Assembly (NCBI GenBank): GCA_947623175.1
Contig: CANQGK010000025.1
Span: forward strand, 1 to 33,325
Direction of reading: 5' to 3'
DNA from: an uncultured Clostridia bacterium
GTDB lineage: Bacteria > Bacillota > Clostridia > Oscillospirales > Acutalibacteraceae
Length of the DNA stretch: 33,325 nucleotides
Shown here: positions 1 through 8,044 of the stretch, one piece after another
Layout: the number at the start of each line of letters is the position of its first letter
Numbering within the stretch: the first letter of the stretch is position 1
Made by a program: the position numbers and the translations under genes
Notes under the pieces: model-generated
What the model was told of the DNA's origin: nothing
The model's input: only the letters and a program-made list of their open reading frames with translations
Databases searched by the model: none

Positions 1-231
1 CGTTTTGGAGAATTGAAAAAATCCATAGGCAGCGTCAGTCAAAAGGTTTTAACCGCACAACTGCGGGATATGGAAGAAAACGGCCTCGTCAGTCGCAAAG
101 TATATGCGGAGGTACCGCCGAGAGTGGAGTATTCGCTCACGGAATTGGGGCAAAGTCTAAAACCGATTCTTGACTCTATGTGGAATTGGGGAGAAGAGTA
201 TAAGGCTTCCATGTCTCAAATGACAAATTAA
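1..231 (+). CDS. HxlR-family transcriptional regulator (5' truncated by window)
   Basis: The reading frame is open from the first base and ends at a TAA at 229-231, so only the C-terminal ~76 residues are present. They match the HxlR winged-helix signature: an RFGELKK start, a recognition helix region SVSQKVLTAQLRDMEENGLV, then the wing with VPPRVEYSLTELGQSL and a terminal WNWGEEY helix. HxlR proteins are small dimeric regulators, often sensing electrophiles or redox state, and usually control an adjacent oxidoreductase. Here the flavin reductase follows on the same strand after 30 bases, which fits that pattern. The true start and any upstream operator lie outside the window. Confidence 0.9.
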   Translation, partial: RFGELKKSIGSVSQKVLTAQLRDMEENGLVSRKVYAEVPPRVEYSLTELGQSLKPILDSMWNWGEEYKASMSQMTN

Positions 232-261
232 ACTAAAAAACATTTATTAGGAGGATTTACT

Positions 262-825
262 ATGAGACAGAAACTGAACATTACCGAAGGAATTTTCCCG
301 ATGCCGGTGCTGATGGTCGCGACTTATAACGACGACGGCAGTGTAAACGTGATGAACGCCGCGTGGGGCACCATGCAGGAGCGTAACGTCGTGGCGCTCA
401 ACCTTACCGAGACGCACAAAACCGTGCAGAATATCAAAAAGCGGGGCGCCTTTACCGTGAGCATCGCCGACGCCGCGCACGTAAAGGAAGCGGATTATTT
501 CGGAGTGGAATCCGGCAACAAAGTTACGGATAAGCTTGCCAAAGCGGGACTGACCGCAAGCAAAGCCGAAACGGTCGACGCGCCGGTTATCAATGAATTT
601 CCGCTGTGTCTCGAGTGCGAATTTATCGAGTACCAGCAAAACGAATACGGTTGCGGCGTCATAGGCAAGGTTGTAAACGTCACAGCCGACGAGCGGGTTA
701 TGCGCGACGGCGAGGTGGACATGTCGCTCGTGGACGCCATCGCCTTTGATCCTTATACCCACGGGTATTATCGCGTATCCGAACGGGTGGGAGAAGCGTT
801 TAAAGACGGGCTTTCGCTTAAATAA
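262..825 (+). CDS. Flavin reductase family protein (flavoredoxin-like, FMN-binding)
   Basis: This 187-residue protein has the flavin-reductase-like split-barrel layout. The N-terminal FPMPVLMVATYNDDGSVNV strand pair is followed by NAAWGTMQ and a NLTETHKT stretch typical of the FMN-binding pocket. It ends with a DPYTHGYYRVSE segment. Such proteins bind FMN and pass electrons from NAD(P)H or a partner protein in the cytosol; the physiological partner is not shown here. The ATG at 262 has a consensus AGGAGG at 249-254. It lies 30 bases after the HxlR gene on the same strand, so the two are probably co-transcribed and the regulator may control it in response to redox or electrophile stress (inference). 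Length is normal for the family. Confidence 0.88.
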   Translation: MRQKLNITEGIFPMPVLMVATYNDDGSVNVMNAAWGTMQERNVVALNLTETHKTVQNIKKRGAFTVSIADAAHVKEADYFGVESGNKVTDKLAKAGLTASKAETVDAPVINEFPLCLECEFIEYQQNEYGCGVIGKVVNVTADERVMRDGEVDMSLVDAIAFDPYTHGYYRVSERVGEAFKDGLSLK

Positions 826-851
826 CCTTATAAAAATCCGATATAAAAAAC

Positions 852-884
852 GCGGCGGGCATCCTGTTTTGAGATACCCGCCGC
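852..884. terminator. Bidirectional intrinsic terminator between flavin reductase and rplL
   Basis: A 12-bp stem (852-863 with 873-884, one G-T pair) encloses a 9-base loop. Read leftward it is followed by a clean T run (GTTTTTTAT), so it suits the minus-strand rplJ-rplL transcript best. Read rightward the run is weaker (ATTTTATC) but can still serve the flavin reductase gene. Confidence 0.8.
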
Positions 885-900
885 ATTTTATCGCTGCCGC

Positions 901-932
901 GCTTCGGGGAAAATTTTATCGCCCCCCGAAGT
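901..932. terminator. Second hairpin downstream of rplL
   Basis: GCTTCGGGG at 901-909 pairs with CCCCGAAGT at 924-932 around an AT-rich loop. It lies between rplL and the stronger hairpin at 852-884. Rightward it is followed after a few bases by a T-rich stretch (941-957). It may act as a tandem terminator or an mRNA 3'-end stabiliser. Confidence 0.45.
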
Positions 933-966
933 ACGGCAATATTTATTTTTGTTTTTGTAAAACCGA

Positions 967-1344
967 TTACTGAAGCTCTACAGTAGCGCCAACCTCGGCA
1001 AGCTTAGCCTTGATTTCCTCGGCTTCTTCCTTGGGAGCGGCTTCCTTAAGAGTTTTGGGAGCGCCGTCAACCAAAGCCTTAGCTTCCGCAAGACCGAGAC
1101 CGGTGATTTCGCGAACAGCCTTAATAACCTTGATCTTTTCTGCGCCGACCTCTTTGAGAACTACGTCAAACTCGGTCTTTTCCTCAACGGCAGCTGCGCC
1201 GCCTGCTGCGGGAGCGGCTACTGCTACGGCTGCCGCCGCGGATACGCCGAACTCCTCTTCTACTGCTTTAACAAGCTCCGAAAGCTCAAGAACGGTAAGA
1301 GTCTTAAGCTCTTCGATCATAGCTGTGATTTTTTCTGATGCCAT
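967..1344 (-). CDS. rplL: 50S ribosomal protein L7/L12
   Basis: This is a full-length L7/L12 of 125 residues. The N-terminal dimerisation helices ([27 protein letters not shown]) come first. An alanine-rich hinge occupies about residues 35-55. The C-terminal domain carries the conserved [25 protein letters not shown] and [10 protein letters not shown] elements that contact translation factors. L7/L12 forms the mobile stalk of the large ribosomal subunit on L10. The ATG at 1344 has a GGAGGA Shine-Dalgarno and lies about 40 bases after rplJ. It ends with two hairpins downstream and no rpoB follows, unlike the common rplKAJL-rpoBC order. Confidence 0.99.
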   Translation of the reverse strand: MASEKITAMIEELKTLTVLELSELVKAVEEEFGVSAAAAVAVAAPAAGGAAAVEEKTEFDVVLKEVGAEKIKVIKAVREITGLGLAEAKALVDGAPKTLKEAAPKEEAEEIKAKLAEVGATVELQ

Positions 1345-1385
1345 TTTATATTCCTCCGTAAATTTGTTTTTTTGTAAAGTTAATA

Positions 1386-1895
1386 TTATTCTGCTGCTGC
1401 GGAATCGTCCTTATCGACGATAGCCTGAACAGCACGGGCAAAAGCCGCGATAGGCGCCTGGAAGACGCTGCAAACCGTCGCAAGAAGAACCTCCTTTGAG
1501 GGCAGCTTCGCGAGCGATTCGATTGTTGCAAGATCTACAACCTTGCCGTCGAGAAAACCGGATTTGATCTTGAAGTTTTCATGGTTCTCGGCATATTTGC
1601 AGAGTATTCTTGCGGCTGCGGTATAATCATTATCGGAAAGTGCGACGGCGGTGTTACCCTCGAGTACGGAAGACATCTCTTCAACCGGAGTGCCCTCGAT
1701 AGCTCTTTTGATAATGGAGTTTTTAATAACGTTATATTGAACTCCGTTTTCGCGCAATTCCTTACGAAGAGCGGTATCGTCGGCAACGTTAATACCGGTG
1801 TAATCAACGAGTACGCCCGTAACTGCCTCGGAAAGCTTTTCGGATAAAGCCTGTACCTGCGCTTGTTTCATTTCTAAAACCGATGCGTTTGGCAA
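1386..1895 (-). CDS. rplJ: 50S ribosomal protein L10
   Basis: L10 anchors the L7/L12 stalk to 23S rRNA and autoregulates its operon. The protein shows the family's [21 protein letters not shown] region, [20 protein letters not shown] and a C-terminal helix for L12 dimers ([18 protein letters not shown]). A longer frame runs to a GTG at 1904, but that codon overlaps the GGAGGT ribosome site. The TTG at 1895 sits 7 bases after the site and gives an N-terminus [11 protein letters not shown] like other clostridial L10 proteins, so I choose TTG, 169 residues. It is preceded by an L10 leader with an attenuator and is followed by rplL. Confidence 0.96.
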   Translation of the reverse strand: MPNASVLEMKQAQVQALSEKLSEAVTGVLVDYTGINVADDTALRKELRENGVQYNVIKNSIIKRAIEGTPVEEMSSVLEGNTAVALSDNDYTAAARILCKYAENHENFKIKSGFLDGKVVDLATIESLAKLPSKEVLLATVCSVFQAPIAAFARAVQAIVDKDDSAAAE

Positions 1896-1904
1896 TGTAT
1901 TCAC

Positions 1905-2044
1905 CTCCGAAAAAACAATAATGCCTATCCCGAAACGGAGATAGGCATAAATATATTGACAAACTCAATCAAATATTTAAAGCGTACCTCGGCAGGCGAT
2001 AAGCTTTACGACCTTACGGTCACCTGCTGTCTCAGGAATACAAC
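1905..2044 (-). ncRNA. Ribosomal protein L10 leader (autoregulatory 5' UTR)
   Basis: Read on the minus strand, the transcript carries the L10-leader core. GCAGGTG (complement of 2021-2027) pairs with CGCCTGC (complement of 1992-1998) around an inner hairpin GACC-GTAA-GGTC, flanked by CCTGAGACA and CCGAGGTACG. A terminator-like hairpin follows just before the rplJ ribosome site. By family knowledge, excess L10(L12)4 binds the kink-turn core and lowers rplJL expression. The promoter at 2051-2079 sets the 5' end near 2044. Confidence 0.9.
1911..1948 (-). terminator. Attenuator hairpin of the L10 leader
   Basis: TGCCTATC (minus) pairs with GATAGGCA around a short CCGTTTCG-type loop at 1922-1947, followed on the minus strand by TTATTGTTTTTT. 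This is an intrinsic terminator placed between the L10-binding fold and the ribosome site of rplJ, so regulation probably works by premature termination. Confidence 0.85.
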
Positions 2045-2050
2045 AAGGTG

Positions 2051-2079
2051 ATTATATAACAAAAACCGCCGCTTGTCAA
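2051..2079 (-). promoter_or_regulatory. Sigma-A promoter of rplJ-rplL
   Basis: On the minus strand a perfect TTGACA (complement of 2074-2079) and a perfect TATAAT (complement of 2051-2056) are separated by 17 bases. Transcription should begin near 2044, which produces the L10 leader. Confidence 0.93.
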
Positions 2080-2133
2080 GCTTTTTATTTTCAAATTTTA
2101 TTTTTAAAATAACAACATATTATTTATCGTTTC

Positions 2134-2164
2134 TTAACAATTGAAGATTTTAACGGTATATAAT
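2134..2164 (+). promoter_or_regulatory. Possible promoter of the zinc-ribbon membrane protein
   Basis: A perfect TATAAT lies at 2159-2164. The best -35 is TTAACA at 2134-2139 with a 19-base spacer. The stretch is very AT-rich and diverges from the rplJ promoter. Confidence 0.45.
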
Positions 2165-2193
2165 TAAAATACCGAAATTTAAAGAGGGTCAAT

Positions 2194-2619
2194 ATGAATT
2201 TCAGATATAAACTAATGCAATTTATGAGCGGACGGTACGGTCCGGATAAGCTTATGTACGCGACGCTCGGGATATCCGTGTGTCTTGCGTTCGTCAATTT
2301 GTTTGTCCGCGCTTTCGGCGGGTTTAAGGCGTATTTGATTATTCAATTGTTCGTGTACGCTTTTTTGGCTTTGACGCTTTTTCGCTTCTTTTCCCGTAAT
2401 ATAAGCAAACGCGCCCGCGAAAACGAAAAATTCCGAAATGCCCTCGCATTTGCCAAACGCAGACGGGAGCTTTATAATCAAAGAAAAGCGGACGAATGCC
2501 ACGTATACCGTAAATGTCCGCGCTGTAAGGCGACGCTCAGGCTTCCGCACAGGCTCGGCAAGCACAAGACCGTTTGCCCGCGCTGTAATACCGAATTTAC
2601 CGTAAAAGTAAAAAAATAA
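2194..2619 (+). CDS. Small membrane protein with C-terminal zinc ribbon, function unknown
   Basis: This protein has 141 residues. Two hydrophobic segments at about residues 22-40 and 45-65 predict an N-terminal two-helix membrane anchor. A strongly basic stretch follows (KRRRELYNQRK). The C-terminal zinc ribbon has CPRC at 110-113 and CPRC near 129-132, spaced by LPHRLGKHKTV-type residues. The architecture is common in Clostridia as an uncharacterised family; no enzymatic motif is seen. The ATG at 2194 has AAAGAGGG upstream. It is monocistronic, divergent from rplJ and followed by the tRNA promoter. A role in nucleic-acid or ribosome contact at the membrane is only a guess. Confidence 0.8.
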   Translation: MNFRYKLMQFMSGRYGPDKLMYATLGISVCLAFVNLFVRAFGGFKAYLIIQLFVYAFLALTLFRFFSRNISKRARENEKFRNALAFAKRRRELYNQRKADECHVYRKCPRCKATLRLPHRLGKHKTVCPRCNTEFTVKVKK

Positions 2620-2661
2620 GGCGAAAATAAGGCAAAAATTTAAATTTGGAAAAAATAATAG

Positions 2662-2690
2662 TTGACAAATGCCGTTTTGTTGGATATAAT
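2662..2690 (+). promoter_or_regulatory. Sigma-A promoter of the tRNA pair
   Basis: Perfect TTGACA at 2662-2667 and perfect TATAAT at 2685-2690 with a 17-base spacer. It lies 20 bases before the first tRNA. Confidence 0.93.
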
Positions 2691-2710
2691 GTTTAAGTCG
2701 CTTTAATTAT

Positions 2711-2787
2711 GGCTGTATAGCTCAGTTGGCTAGAGCATGCGGTTCATACCCGCAGTGTCATTGGTTCAAATCCAATTACAGCCACCA
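2711..2787 (+). tRNA. tRNA-Met (CAT), elongator
   Basis: A 77-base cloverleaf with encoded CCA. The acceptor GGCTGTA pairs with TACAGCC, and the D-arm contains AGCTCAGTTGGCTAGAGC. The anticodon stem TGCGG/CCGCA holds the loop TTCATAC, anticodon CAT, and the T-arm carries GGTTCAAATCC. A paired first position (G1-C72) argues against the initiator tRNA. The anticodon stem is that of clostridial elongator tRNA-Met rather than the tRNA-Ile read by lysidine. Confidence 0.95.
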
Positions 2788-2789
2788 AC

Positions 2790-2865
2790 GGCCCGGTGGT
2801 CAAGAGGCCTAAGACACCGCCCTTTCACGGCGGTAACACGAGTTCGAATCTCGTCCGGGTCACCA
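2790..2865 (+). tRNA. tRNA-Glu (TTC)
   Basis: A 76-base cloverleaf with encoded CCA, two bases after tRNA-Met. The acceptor GGCCCGG pairs with CCGGGTC, the anticodon stem CCGCC/GGCGG holds CTTTCAC with anticodon TTC, and the T-arm carries GAGTTCGAATCTC. It shares the promoter at 2662-2690 with tRNA-Met. Confidence 0.96.
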
Positions 2866-2870
2866 AAAAT

Positions 2871-2903
2871 GACGATTTCCGCAGAGGGGATCGTCTTTTT
2901 TTG
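2871..2903 (+). terminator. Intrinsic terminator of the tRNA operon
   Basis: GACGATTTCC at 2871-2880 pairs with GGGGATCGTC at 2886-2895 (two G-T pairs), loop of 5 bases, followed by seven T residues. Confidence 0.9.
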
Positions 2904-2934
2904 CGCTTTTTTCGCAATAAAGTCAAATTCGCTA

Positions 2935-2964
2935 TTTACACGGCGCGCCGTTTTGTGGTAAAAT
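2935..2964 (+). promoter_or_regulatory. Probable promoter of lepA
   Basis: TTTACA at 2935-2940 and TAAAAT at 2959-2964 with an 18-base spacer, about 50 bases before the lepA start and just after the tRNA terminator. Confidence 0.7.
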
Positions 2965-3015
2965 ATATTTAAGTTTATATATTTATTTAAGTTTACGTAT
3001 TGTAAGGAGCAAAGC

Positions 3016-4821
3016 ATGTCTTTTCCGCTTGAAAGAATAAGAAATTTTTGCATTGTGGCACATATAGATCACGGAAAATCCACCCTCGCCGACCGTCTTT
3101 TGGAGCTTACTCGGTCGGTGGCAGAGCGGGATATGGAGGATCAGATACTCGACAGCATGGAGCTTGAACGCGAGCGCGGCATTACCATAAAGGCGCACGC
3201 GGTCACTCTTTACTACAAGGCGGGCGACGGGCTCGAGTATGAGCTTAATCTTATTGATACTCCGGGCCACGTCGACTTTAATTACGAGGTTTCCCGTTCG
3301 CTTGCCGCATGCGAAGGGGCGGTGCTTATAGTAGACGCCTCGCAGGGTATCGAAGCGCAAACCCTCGCCAACACATATCTTGCGGTAGATCACGGACTTG
3401 AGATACTGCCCGTAATAAACAAAATCGACCTGCCCTCCGCCGATCCCGAGCGGGTCAAGGCGGAAATTGAGGATATTATAGGTATTCCCGCAGATAACGC
3501 GCCCCTCGTCTCGGCAAAAACGGGCGAAAACGTGGAGGCGGTATTGGAAAGCATCGTAACCGATATTCCCGCGCCGAAGGGCGAGAGAGACGCGGCGCTT
3601 TCGGCGCTTATATTCGATTCTTATTACGATCCCTATAAGGGCGTAGTGGTATATTTCAGGGTGATGAGCGGGAAAATAAGGACCGGCGAGCGTATTCGTA
3701 TGATGGCTACCGGCGCCGAGTTCGATATCGTGGAAATCGGCAGAAAAAGAGCTACCCTGCTCGAACCGTGCGACTGTCTGGAGGCGGGCGAGGTAGGATA
3801 TCTTTCGGCGTCTATAAAAACCGTAAGCGAAGCGCGCGTGGGCGATACCATAACCCTGGCGTCAAATCCCGTATCCGAGCCGCTTGCCGGGTATAAAAAG
3901 GTAAATCCCGTGGTTTTTTGCGGTATTTATCCGGCGGACGGCGCAAAGTATCCGGATCTTCGCGACGCGCTCGATAAATTACAGCTTAACGACGCCTCGC
4001 TTTTATTTGAGGCGGAGAGCTCGACCGCTTTGGGATTCGGCTTCAGATGCGGCTTTTTGGGGCTTTTGCATATGGAAATTATCCAGGAACGCTTAGAGCG
4101 CGAGTACAATCTCGATCTTGTAACCACCGCACCGAGCGTCGAATACAAATTTGTGCTTACAAACGGCGAAACCGTCACGGTGGACAATCCCACAAATTAT
4201 CCCGATCCCGCGGTTATCTCTGAGGCTTTGGAGCCTGTGGCGGACGTGCATATTTACAGCCCGAGCGATTACGTGGGTACTATCATGCAGCTTTGCGAAG
4301 AGCGGCGCGGCGTTTATACCGATATGAAGTATATGGGCGACCGTGTCGACATTCATTATATAATGCCTATGGGCGAGATAGTTTACGACTTTTTCGACGC
4401 CTTAAAATCGCGCACAAAGGGCTACGCCAGCTATGATTACGAGCCCAAGGGATACGAAAAATCAAAGCTTTGCAAGCTTGACGTTATGCTTGCGGGCGAG
4501 GTTGTGGACGCCCTTTCATTTATAGTTCACAGCGATAACGCCTATGCGCGCGCGCGCAAAATCACCGAAAAATTAAAGGAATTTATACCGCGCCAGCTGT
4601 TTGAAATACCCATCCAAGCCGCGGTTTCGGGCAAAATAATCGCGCGGGAAACGGTCAAGGCACTGCGCAAGGACGTTTTGGCAAAGTGCTACGGCGGCGA
4701 TATCACCCGTAAGAAAAAGCTGCTCGAAAAGCAAAAAGAGGGTAAAAAGCGTATGCGAAAGTTAGGCAGTGTGGAAGTGCCGCAGGAAGCGTTTATGGCG
4801 GTATTGAAGCTTGACGAATAA
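3016..4821 (+). CDS. lepA: Elongation factor 4 (LepA), ribosomal GTPase
   Basis: This is a full-length LepA of 601 residues. The N-terminal G domain has G1 AHIDHGKST at residues 15-23, switch region [18 protein letters not shown] and NKID motifs. Domain II and the EF-G-like domains III and V follow ([26 protein letters not shown]). The LepA-specific C-terminal domain ends [18 protein letters not shown], which reaches into the peptidyl-transferase region. The factor binds stalled or back-translocated ribosomes and remobilises them, especially under ionic stress. The ATG at 3016 has AAGGAGC upstream. It starts an operon with the VanY-like gene 11 bases downstream; hemW, often next to lepA in Firmicutes, is here about 6 kb away on the other strand. 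Confidence 0.98.
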   Translation: MSFPLERIRNFCIVAHIDHGKSTLADRLLELTRSVAERDMEDQILDSMELERERGITIKAHAVTLYYKAGDGLEYELNLIDTPGHVDFNYEVSRSLAACEGAVLIVDASQGIEAQTLANTYLAVDHGLEILPVINKIDLPSADPERVKAEIEDIIGIPADNAPLVSAKTGENVEAVLESIVTDIPAPKGERDAALSALIFDSYYDPYKGVVVYFRVMSGKIRTGERIRMMATGAEFDIVEIGRKRATLLEPCDCLEAGEVGYLSASIKTVSEARVGDTITLASNPVSEPLAGYKKVNPVVFCGIYPADGAKYPDLRDALDKLQLNDASLLFEAESSTALGFGFRCGFLGLLHMEIIQERLEREYNLDLVTTAPSVEYKFVLTNGETVTVDNPTNYPDPAVISEALEPVADVHIYSPSDYVGTIMQLCEERRGVYTDMKYMGDRVDIHYIMPMGEIVYDFFDALKSRTKGYASYDYEPKGYEKSKLCKLDVMLAGEVVDALSFIVHSDNAYARARKITEKLKEFIPRQLFEIPIQAAVSGKIIARETVKALRKDVLAKCYGGDITRKKKLLEKQKEGKKRMRKLGSVEVPQEAFMAVLKLDE

Positions 4822-4832
4822 GGAGGAGCATT

Positions 4833-5681
4833 ATGACCGAAAGACGGCGAAAAGCCATAATTAAAAGAAGACTAACTATTATTTTGCTTTTGGCGGTATT
4901 GGCGGCGGCGGTACTGCTGGCGGGATTTTTAATTTCAAAGGCGGTACGAAAGGACGCCGGCGACAGTAAAACCGACGGCTCGGATATATCCCCGACTTCT
5001 TCGCAGGAGTCCGAGAAAAGCGAAAACAATACGGCTTCCGCGCCTCGAGACGAAAGCCTACCCGATACGGTAACGATAGGCGAATTTACCTTAGATGCGA
5101 ATTACAGTAATCTTTTTCTTGTCAACGGCGAAAACCCGCTGCCGGAGGATTACGATTATGAGGGCAATCTCTTGACGATGGACGAAAAGTATATTAACGG
5201 CTCGCTTCGGCAAATAGACAAGGATATCTGGCCCTATATGCGGGCTATGATAGAAACCGCTTGGAAGGACGGGGTAAAGCTTTACATGTGGTCGCCCTAC
5301 CGCTCCTACGATACGCAGAATATGCTTTACCAAAATCAGGTGAAGCGCTGTATGGACAAGGGGTTAGACCGCGCCGCCGCGGAAGCGGAAGCGGCTACCG
5401 TCGTGGCGCGCCCCGGAACCAGCGAGCACCATACCGGACTTGCCTGCGACTTTAATATGGCAAGCGACGAATTTGAAAATACCGAAATGTACCGCTGGAT
5501 GACCGAAAATGCCGAGAAGTTCGGATTTATAATGCGTTATTCAAAGGAAAAACAGCCTATAACGGGGGTTATTCACGAGTCATGGCATTGGCGGTTTGTG
5601 GGTATAAACGTCGCAAAGGAAATAAACAGTCTTGACATGTGCTTAGAAGAATATCTCGAATATAAAAACAGCGGAAAATAA
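4833..5681 (+). CDS. Membrane-anchored D-alanyl-D-alanine carboxypeptidase, VanY/M15B family
   Basis: This protein has 282 residues. A basic start ([12 protein letters not shown]) precedes one hydrophobic helix at about residues 14-36, giving a type II anchor. A Ser/Asp/Glu-rich linker follows to about residue 75. The rest is the M15B peptidase domain with the zinc site [11 protein letters not shown] around residue 197 and HESWHWRF around residue 248; YRSYDTQ is a typical substrate-pocket element. These enzymes trim the terminal D-alanine from peptidoglycan stem peptides outside the membrane. The start has AAGGAGG at 4821-4827. It is probably co-transcribed with lepA and the DUF1846 gene. No van resistance genes are adjacent, so a housekeeping wall role is more likely. 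Confidence 0.92.
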   Translation: MTERRRKAIIKRRLTIILLLAVLAAAVLLAGFLISKAVRKDAGDSKTDGSDISPTSSQESEKSENNTASAPRDESLPDTVTIGEFTLDANYSNLFLVNGENPLPEDYDYEGNLLTMDEKYINGSLRQIDKDIWPYMRAMIETAWKDGVKLYMWSPYRSYDTQNMLYQNQVKRCMDKGLDRAAAEAEAATVVARPGTSEHHTGLACDFNMASDEFENTEMYRWMTENAEKFGFIMRYSKEKQPITGVIHESWHWRFVGINVAKEINSLDMCLEEYLEYKNSGK

Positions 5682-5701
5682 GGAAAACGGTTGGGAATAA
5701 A

Positions 5702-7183
5702 ATGAAAATAGGATTTGACAATGCAAAGTATATCAAATTACAGTCGCAAAACATACGCGACCGTATATCGCAGTTCGGAGGCAAGCTTTATTTGGAATTC
5801 GGCGGCAAGCTGTTTGACGATTATCACGCCTCGCGCGTCCTTCCGGGATTTGAACCCGACGCCAAGGTAAAAATGCTTTTGGAGCTTAAGGACGAAGCGG
5901 AAATCGTAATAGTTATAAACGCCGACGATATCGAAAAAAACAAGCGCCGCGGTGATCTGGGAATTACATACGATTTGGATACCTTGCGCCTTATCGACGC
6001 TTTCAGGGGGATAGGCTTATACGTCGGCAGCGTTGTGATTACGCGATACACCGGTCAGCCCTCCGCCAAGGCTTTTGAAAAGCGGCTCAATTCGCTGGGG
6101 CTTAAAACCTACAGACATTATCCTATCAAGGATTATCCCGCAAATATTCCCTTTATTATAAGCGAAGATGGCTTCGGCAGCAACGATTACATAGAAACCT
6201 CCCGCGAGCTTGTGGTAATTACCGCGCCGGGCCCCGGGAGCGGAAAAATGGCTACCTGTCTTTCCCAGCTTTATCACGAAAACAAGCGCGGCATAAAAGC
6301 CGGATACGCCAAATTCGAAACCTTCCCGATATGGAACCTTCCGCTTAAGCATCCGGTAAACCTCGCTTACGAGGCCGCCACCGCCGACCTTAACGACGTT
6401 AATATGATAGATCCATTCCATTTGGAGGCTTATAACGAAACCGCGGTAAACTACAACCGCGATATCGAGATTTTTCCGGTGCTTAACGCCATGCTCGAGG
6501 GCATTTTGGGCGAGTCTCCATACAAAAGTCCTACCGATATGGGGGTAAATACGGCGGGGCTTGCCATATTCGACGACGACGCCGTAAGAGACGCGTCAAA
6601 GCAGGAAATCATACGAAGATACTACACCGCCATTGTCGACGTAAGGCAGGGCATGAGCGCGCAGTCGGAAGCGGCTAAAATCGAGCTTCTTATGAATCAG
6701 GCGGGCGTAAGCGTCGAGGATCGACCGGTTATAGCCGCCGCCGTTAATAAAGCCGACGAAACCGGTACCCCCGCCGTGGCGCTGGAGCTTGCGGACGGTA
6801 AAATAATAACCGGTAAAACCTCCAGCCTTTTGGGCGCGTCCTCTTCACTGCTGCTTAATTGTCTAAAGGTTTTAGCGGGTATCCCGGATGAAATAAATCT
6901 GATTTCACCCACGATAATAGGCCCTATCCAAGATCTTAAAACGGGGGTTATGGGCAACCGCAACCCGCGGCTTCATACGGATGAAATTTTAATCGCGCTT
7001 GCGATCTGCGCCGCGACAAGCGACGTCGCAAAATTGGCGCTGGAGCAGATACCGAAGCTTAAAGGTTTGGAGGCGCATTCGAGCGTGATCCTCTCCCGCG
7101 TAGACGAAAACGTTTTCAGAAAGCTCGGCATCAATATCACCTTTGAGCCGAATTACCAGACCAAAAAACTGTATCATAATTAA
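5702..7183 (+). CDS. DUF1846 domain-containing protein
   Basis: This protein of 493 residues matches the DUF1846 family over its full length. Recognisable segments are [28 protein letters not shown] at the N-terminus, split here by my memory of the family, and [14 protein letters not shown] glycine-rich nucleotide-loop-like segment [20 protein letters not shown] lies near residues 195-214, and [20 protein letters not shown] follows. Structures exist for the family but its cellular reaction is not established; the GPGSGK loop suggests nucleotide or phosphate binding (inference). It starts 20 bases after the carboxypeptidase gene and probably closes the lepA operon. No signal peptide or membrane segment is seen, so it should be cytosolic. 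Confidence 0.9.
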   Translation: MKIGFDNAKYIKLQSQNIRDRISQFGGKLYLEFGGKLFDDYHASRVLPGFEPDAKVKMLLELKDEAEIVIVINADDIEKNKRRGDLGITYDLDTLRLIDAFRGIGLYVGSVVITRYTGQPSAKAFEKRLNSLGLKTYRHYPIKDYPANIPFIISEDGFGSNDYIETSRELVVITAPGPGSGKMATCLSQLYHENKRGIKAGYAKFETFPIWNLPLKHPVNLAYEAATADLNDVNMIDPFHLEAYNETAVNYNRDIEIFPVLNAMLEGILGESPYKSPTDMGVNTAGLAIFDDDAVRDASKQEIIRRYYTAIVDVRQGMSAQSEAAKIELLMNQAGVSVEDRPVIAAAVNKADETGTPAVALELADGKIITGKTSSLLGASSSLLLNCLKVLAGIPDEINLISPTIIGPIQDLKTGVMGNRNPRLHTDEILIALAICAATSDVAKLALEQIPKLKGLEAHSSVILSRVDENVFRKLGINITFEPNYQTKKLYHN

Positions 7184-7190
7184 TATAAAA

Positions 7191-7225
7191 ACGGTGAACC
7201 TACTTTTAAAAGAAAGGTTCGCCGT
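7191..7225. terminator. Hairpin after the DUF1846 gene
   Basis: ACGGTGAACCT at 7191-7201 pairs with AGGTTCGCCGT at 7215-7225 (one G-T pair). There is no T run on the plus side (GCAGACTG follows), whereas on the minus side the stem is followed by TTTTTAT. It may still end or stabilise the lepA transcript, but as a plus-strand terminator it is imperfect. Confidence 0.5.
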
Positions 7226-7295
7226 GCAGACTGTGCGGAGGAATGAGTGTATTTTACGCTTCCGTGCAAAAACGAAAACTGCATGAGGTGATACA

Positions 7296-7976
7296 ATGAG
7301 CGAGCTTTTGTTTCAAATCCGATCTGCGGACGATGTGATCCGACTCGTAGAGGACATAGGCTTCCTTCCTTTTTTTAAAAATCACATCCCCGGCTTTTCC
7401 ATTGAAGAATGCTGTCCGAGAGAGCTGTGGTTTGCCGAAGGGATAGACGGCCCGTGGGAATGGAAGGGCCCTATTGCCGGAAGCGGGCGGTGTATATATG
7501 GCAAGTTTTTTGGGAATAAGGCGGGCTTTATCAGCCGAAAATGGCTCCCGGATTTTGCAAATTACAGACGTGACGGATATGATTTTGACGCCCGGTATGA
7601 TGACGATCTCGCCTCCCTTAAAGATAAAGGCGTCTTTGATACGGTTTCGGAGCATGGCGCGCTTTTATCCAAGGAGCTTAAGGACATCTGTAACTATCGC
7701 AAGGGCGGAAACAAGGGCTTCGATACGGTCATCACACGGCTTCAAATGCAGACCTATATCTGCATCGCCGATTTTGTCTACATGAAAGATAAATTCGGCA
7801 AGACCTATGGATGGGGCGTTGCGAAATATTCCACGCCCGAAAACCAATTCGGATACGAATATGTAACCAGCGCATATCAAAGAGAACCGAAGCAATCAAA
7901 GGAAAAAATTATCGAGCATTTGCATAGGGTACTGCCGGATGTGGGAAAAGAACAAATTTTGAAATTAATCAAGTGA
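7296..7976 (+). CDS. AlkZ-related protein (putative DNA glycosylase-like, function unproven)
   Basis: This 226-residue cytosolic protein resembles the family named AlkZ-related in databases. I recognise it by IGFLPFFKN, the segment GFSIEECCPRELWF, EWKGPI, KFFGNKAGF and the block YRRDGYDFDARYDD. A helical part NYRKGGNKGFDTVITRLQMQ with YGWGVAKYSTPE follows. AlkZ proteins are HTH_42 glycosylases that unhook DNA crosslinks; this shorter relative lacks a clear QxQ catalytic motif apart from RLQMQT, so activity is uncertain. The ATG has GAGGTG 6 bases upstream. The gene stands alone between hairpins at 7191-7225 and 7994-8035. Confidence 0.65.
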   Translation: MSELLFQIRSADDVIRLVEDIGFLPFFKNHIPGFSIEECCPRELWFAEGIDGPWEWKGPIAGSGRCIYGKFFGNKAGFISRKWLPDFANYRRDGYDFDARYDDDLASLKDKGVFDTVSEHGALLSKELKDICNYRKGGNKGFDTVITRLQMQTYICIADFVYMKDKFGKTYGWGVAKYSTPENQFGYEYVTSAYQREPKQSKEKIIEHLHRVLPDVGKEQILKLIK

Positions 7977-7990
7977 GGAATATAAAAAGG

Positions 7991-8035
7991 AACCCCTTAC
8001 CTTCCGTGTGAAAGTAAGGGATTTCTGTTTTTTTG
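7991..8035. terminator. Bidirectional terminator between convergent AlkZ-related gene and serS
   Basis: AACCCCTTAC at 7991-8000 pairs with GTAAGGGATT at 8014-8023 around a 13-base loop. T-rich runs follow on both strands (CTGTTTTTTT rightward, CCTTTTTATA leftward). It is placed exactly between two converging genes. Confidence 0.88.
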
Positions 8036-8044
8036 AAAAAAGCT

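Noticed and set aside
2711-2787. tRNA-Ile (CAT, lysidine-modified) or initiator tRNA-Met instead of elongator tRNA-Met
   Set aside because: The paired G1-C72 excludes the usual initiator form, and the TGCGG/CCGCA anticodon stem matches elongator tRNA-Met.
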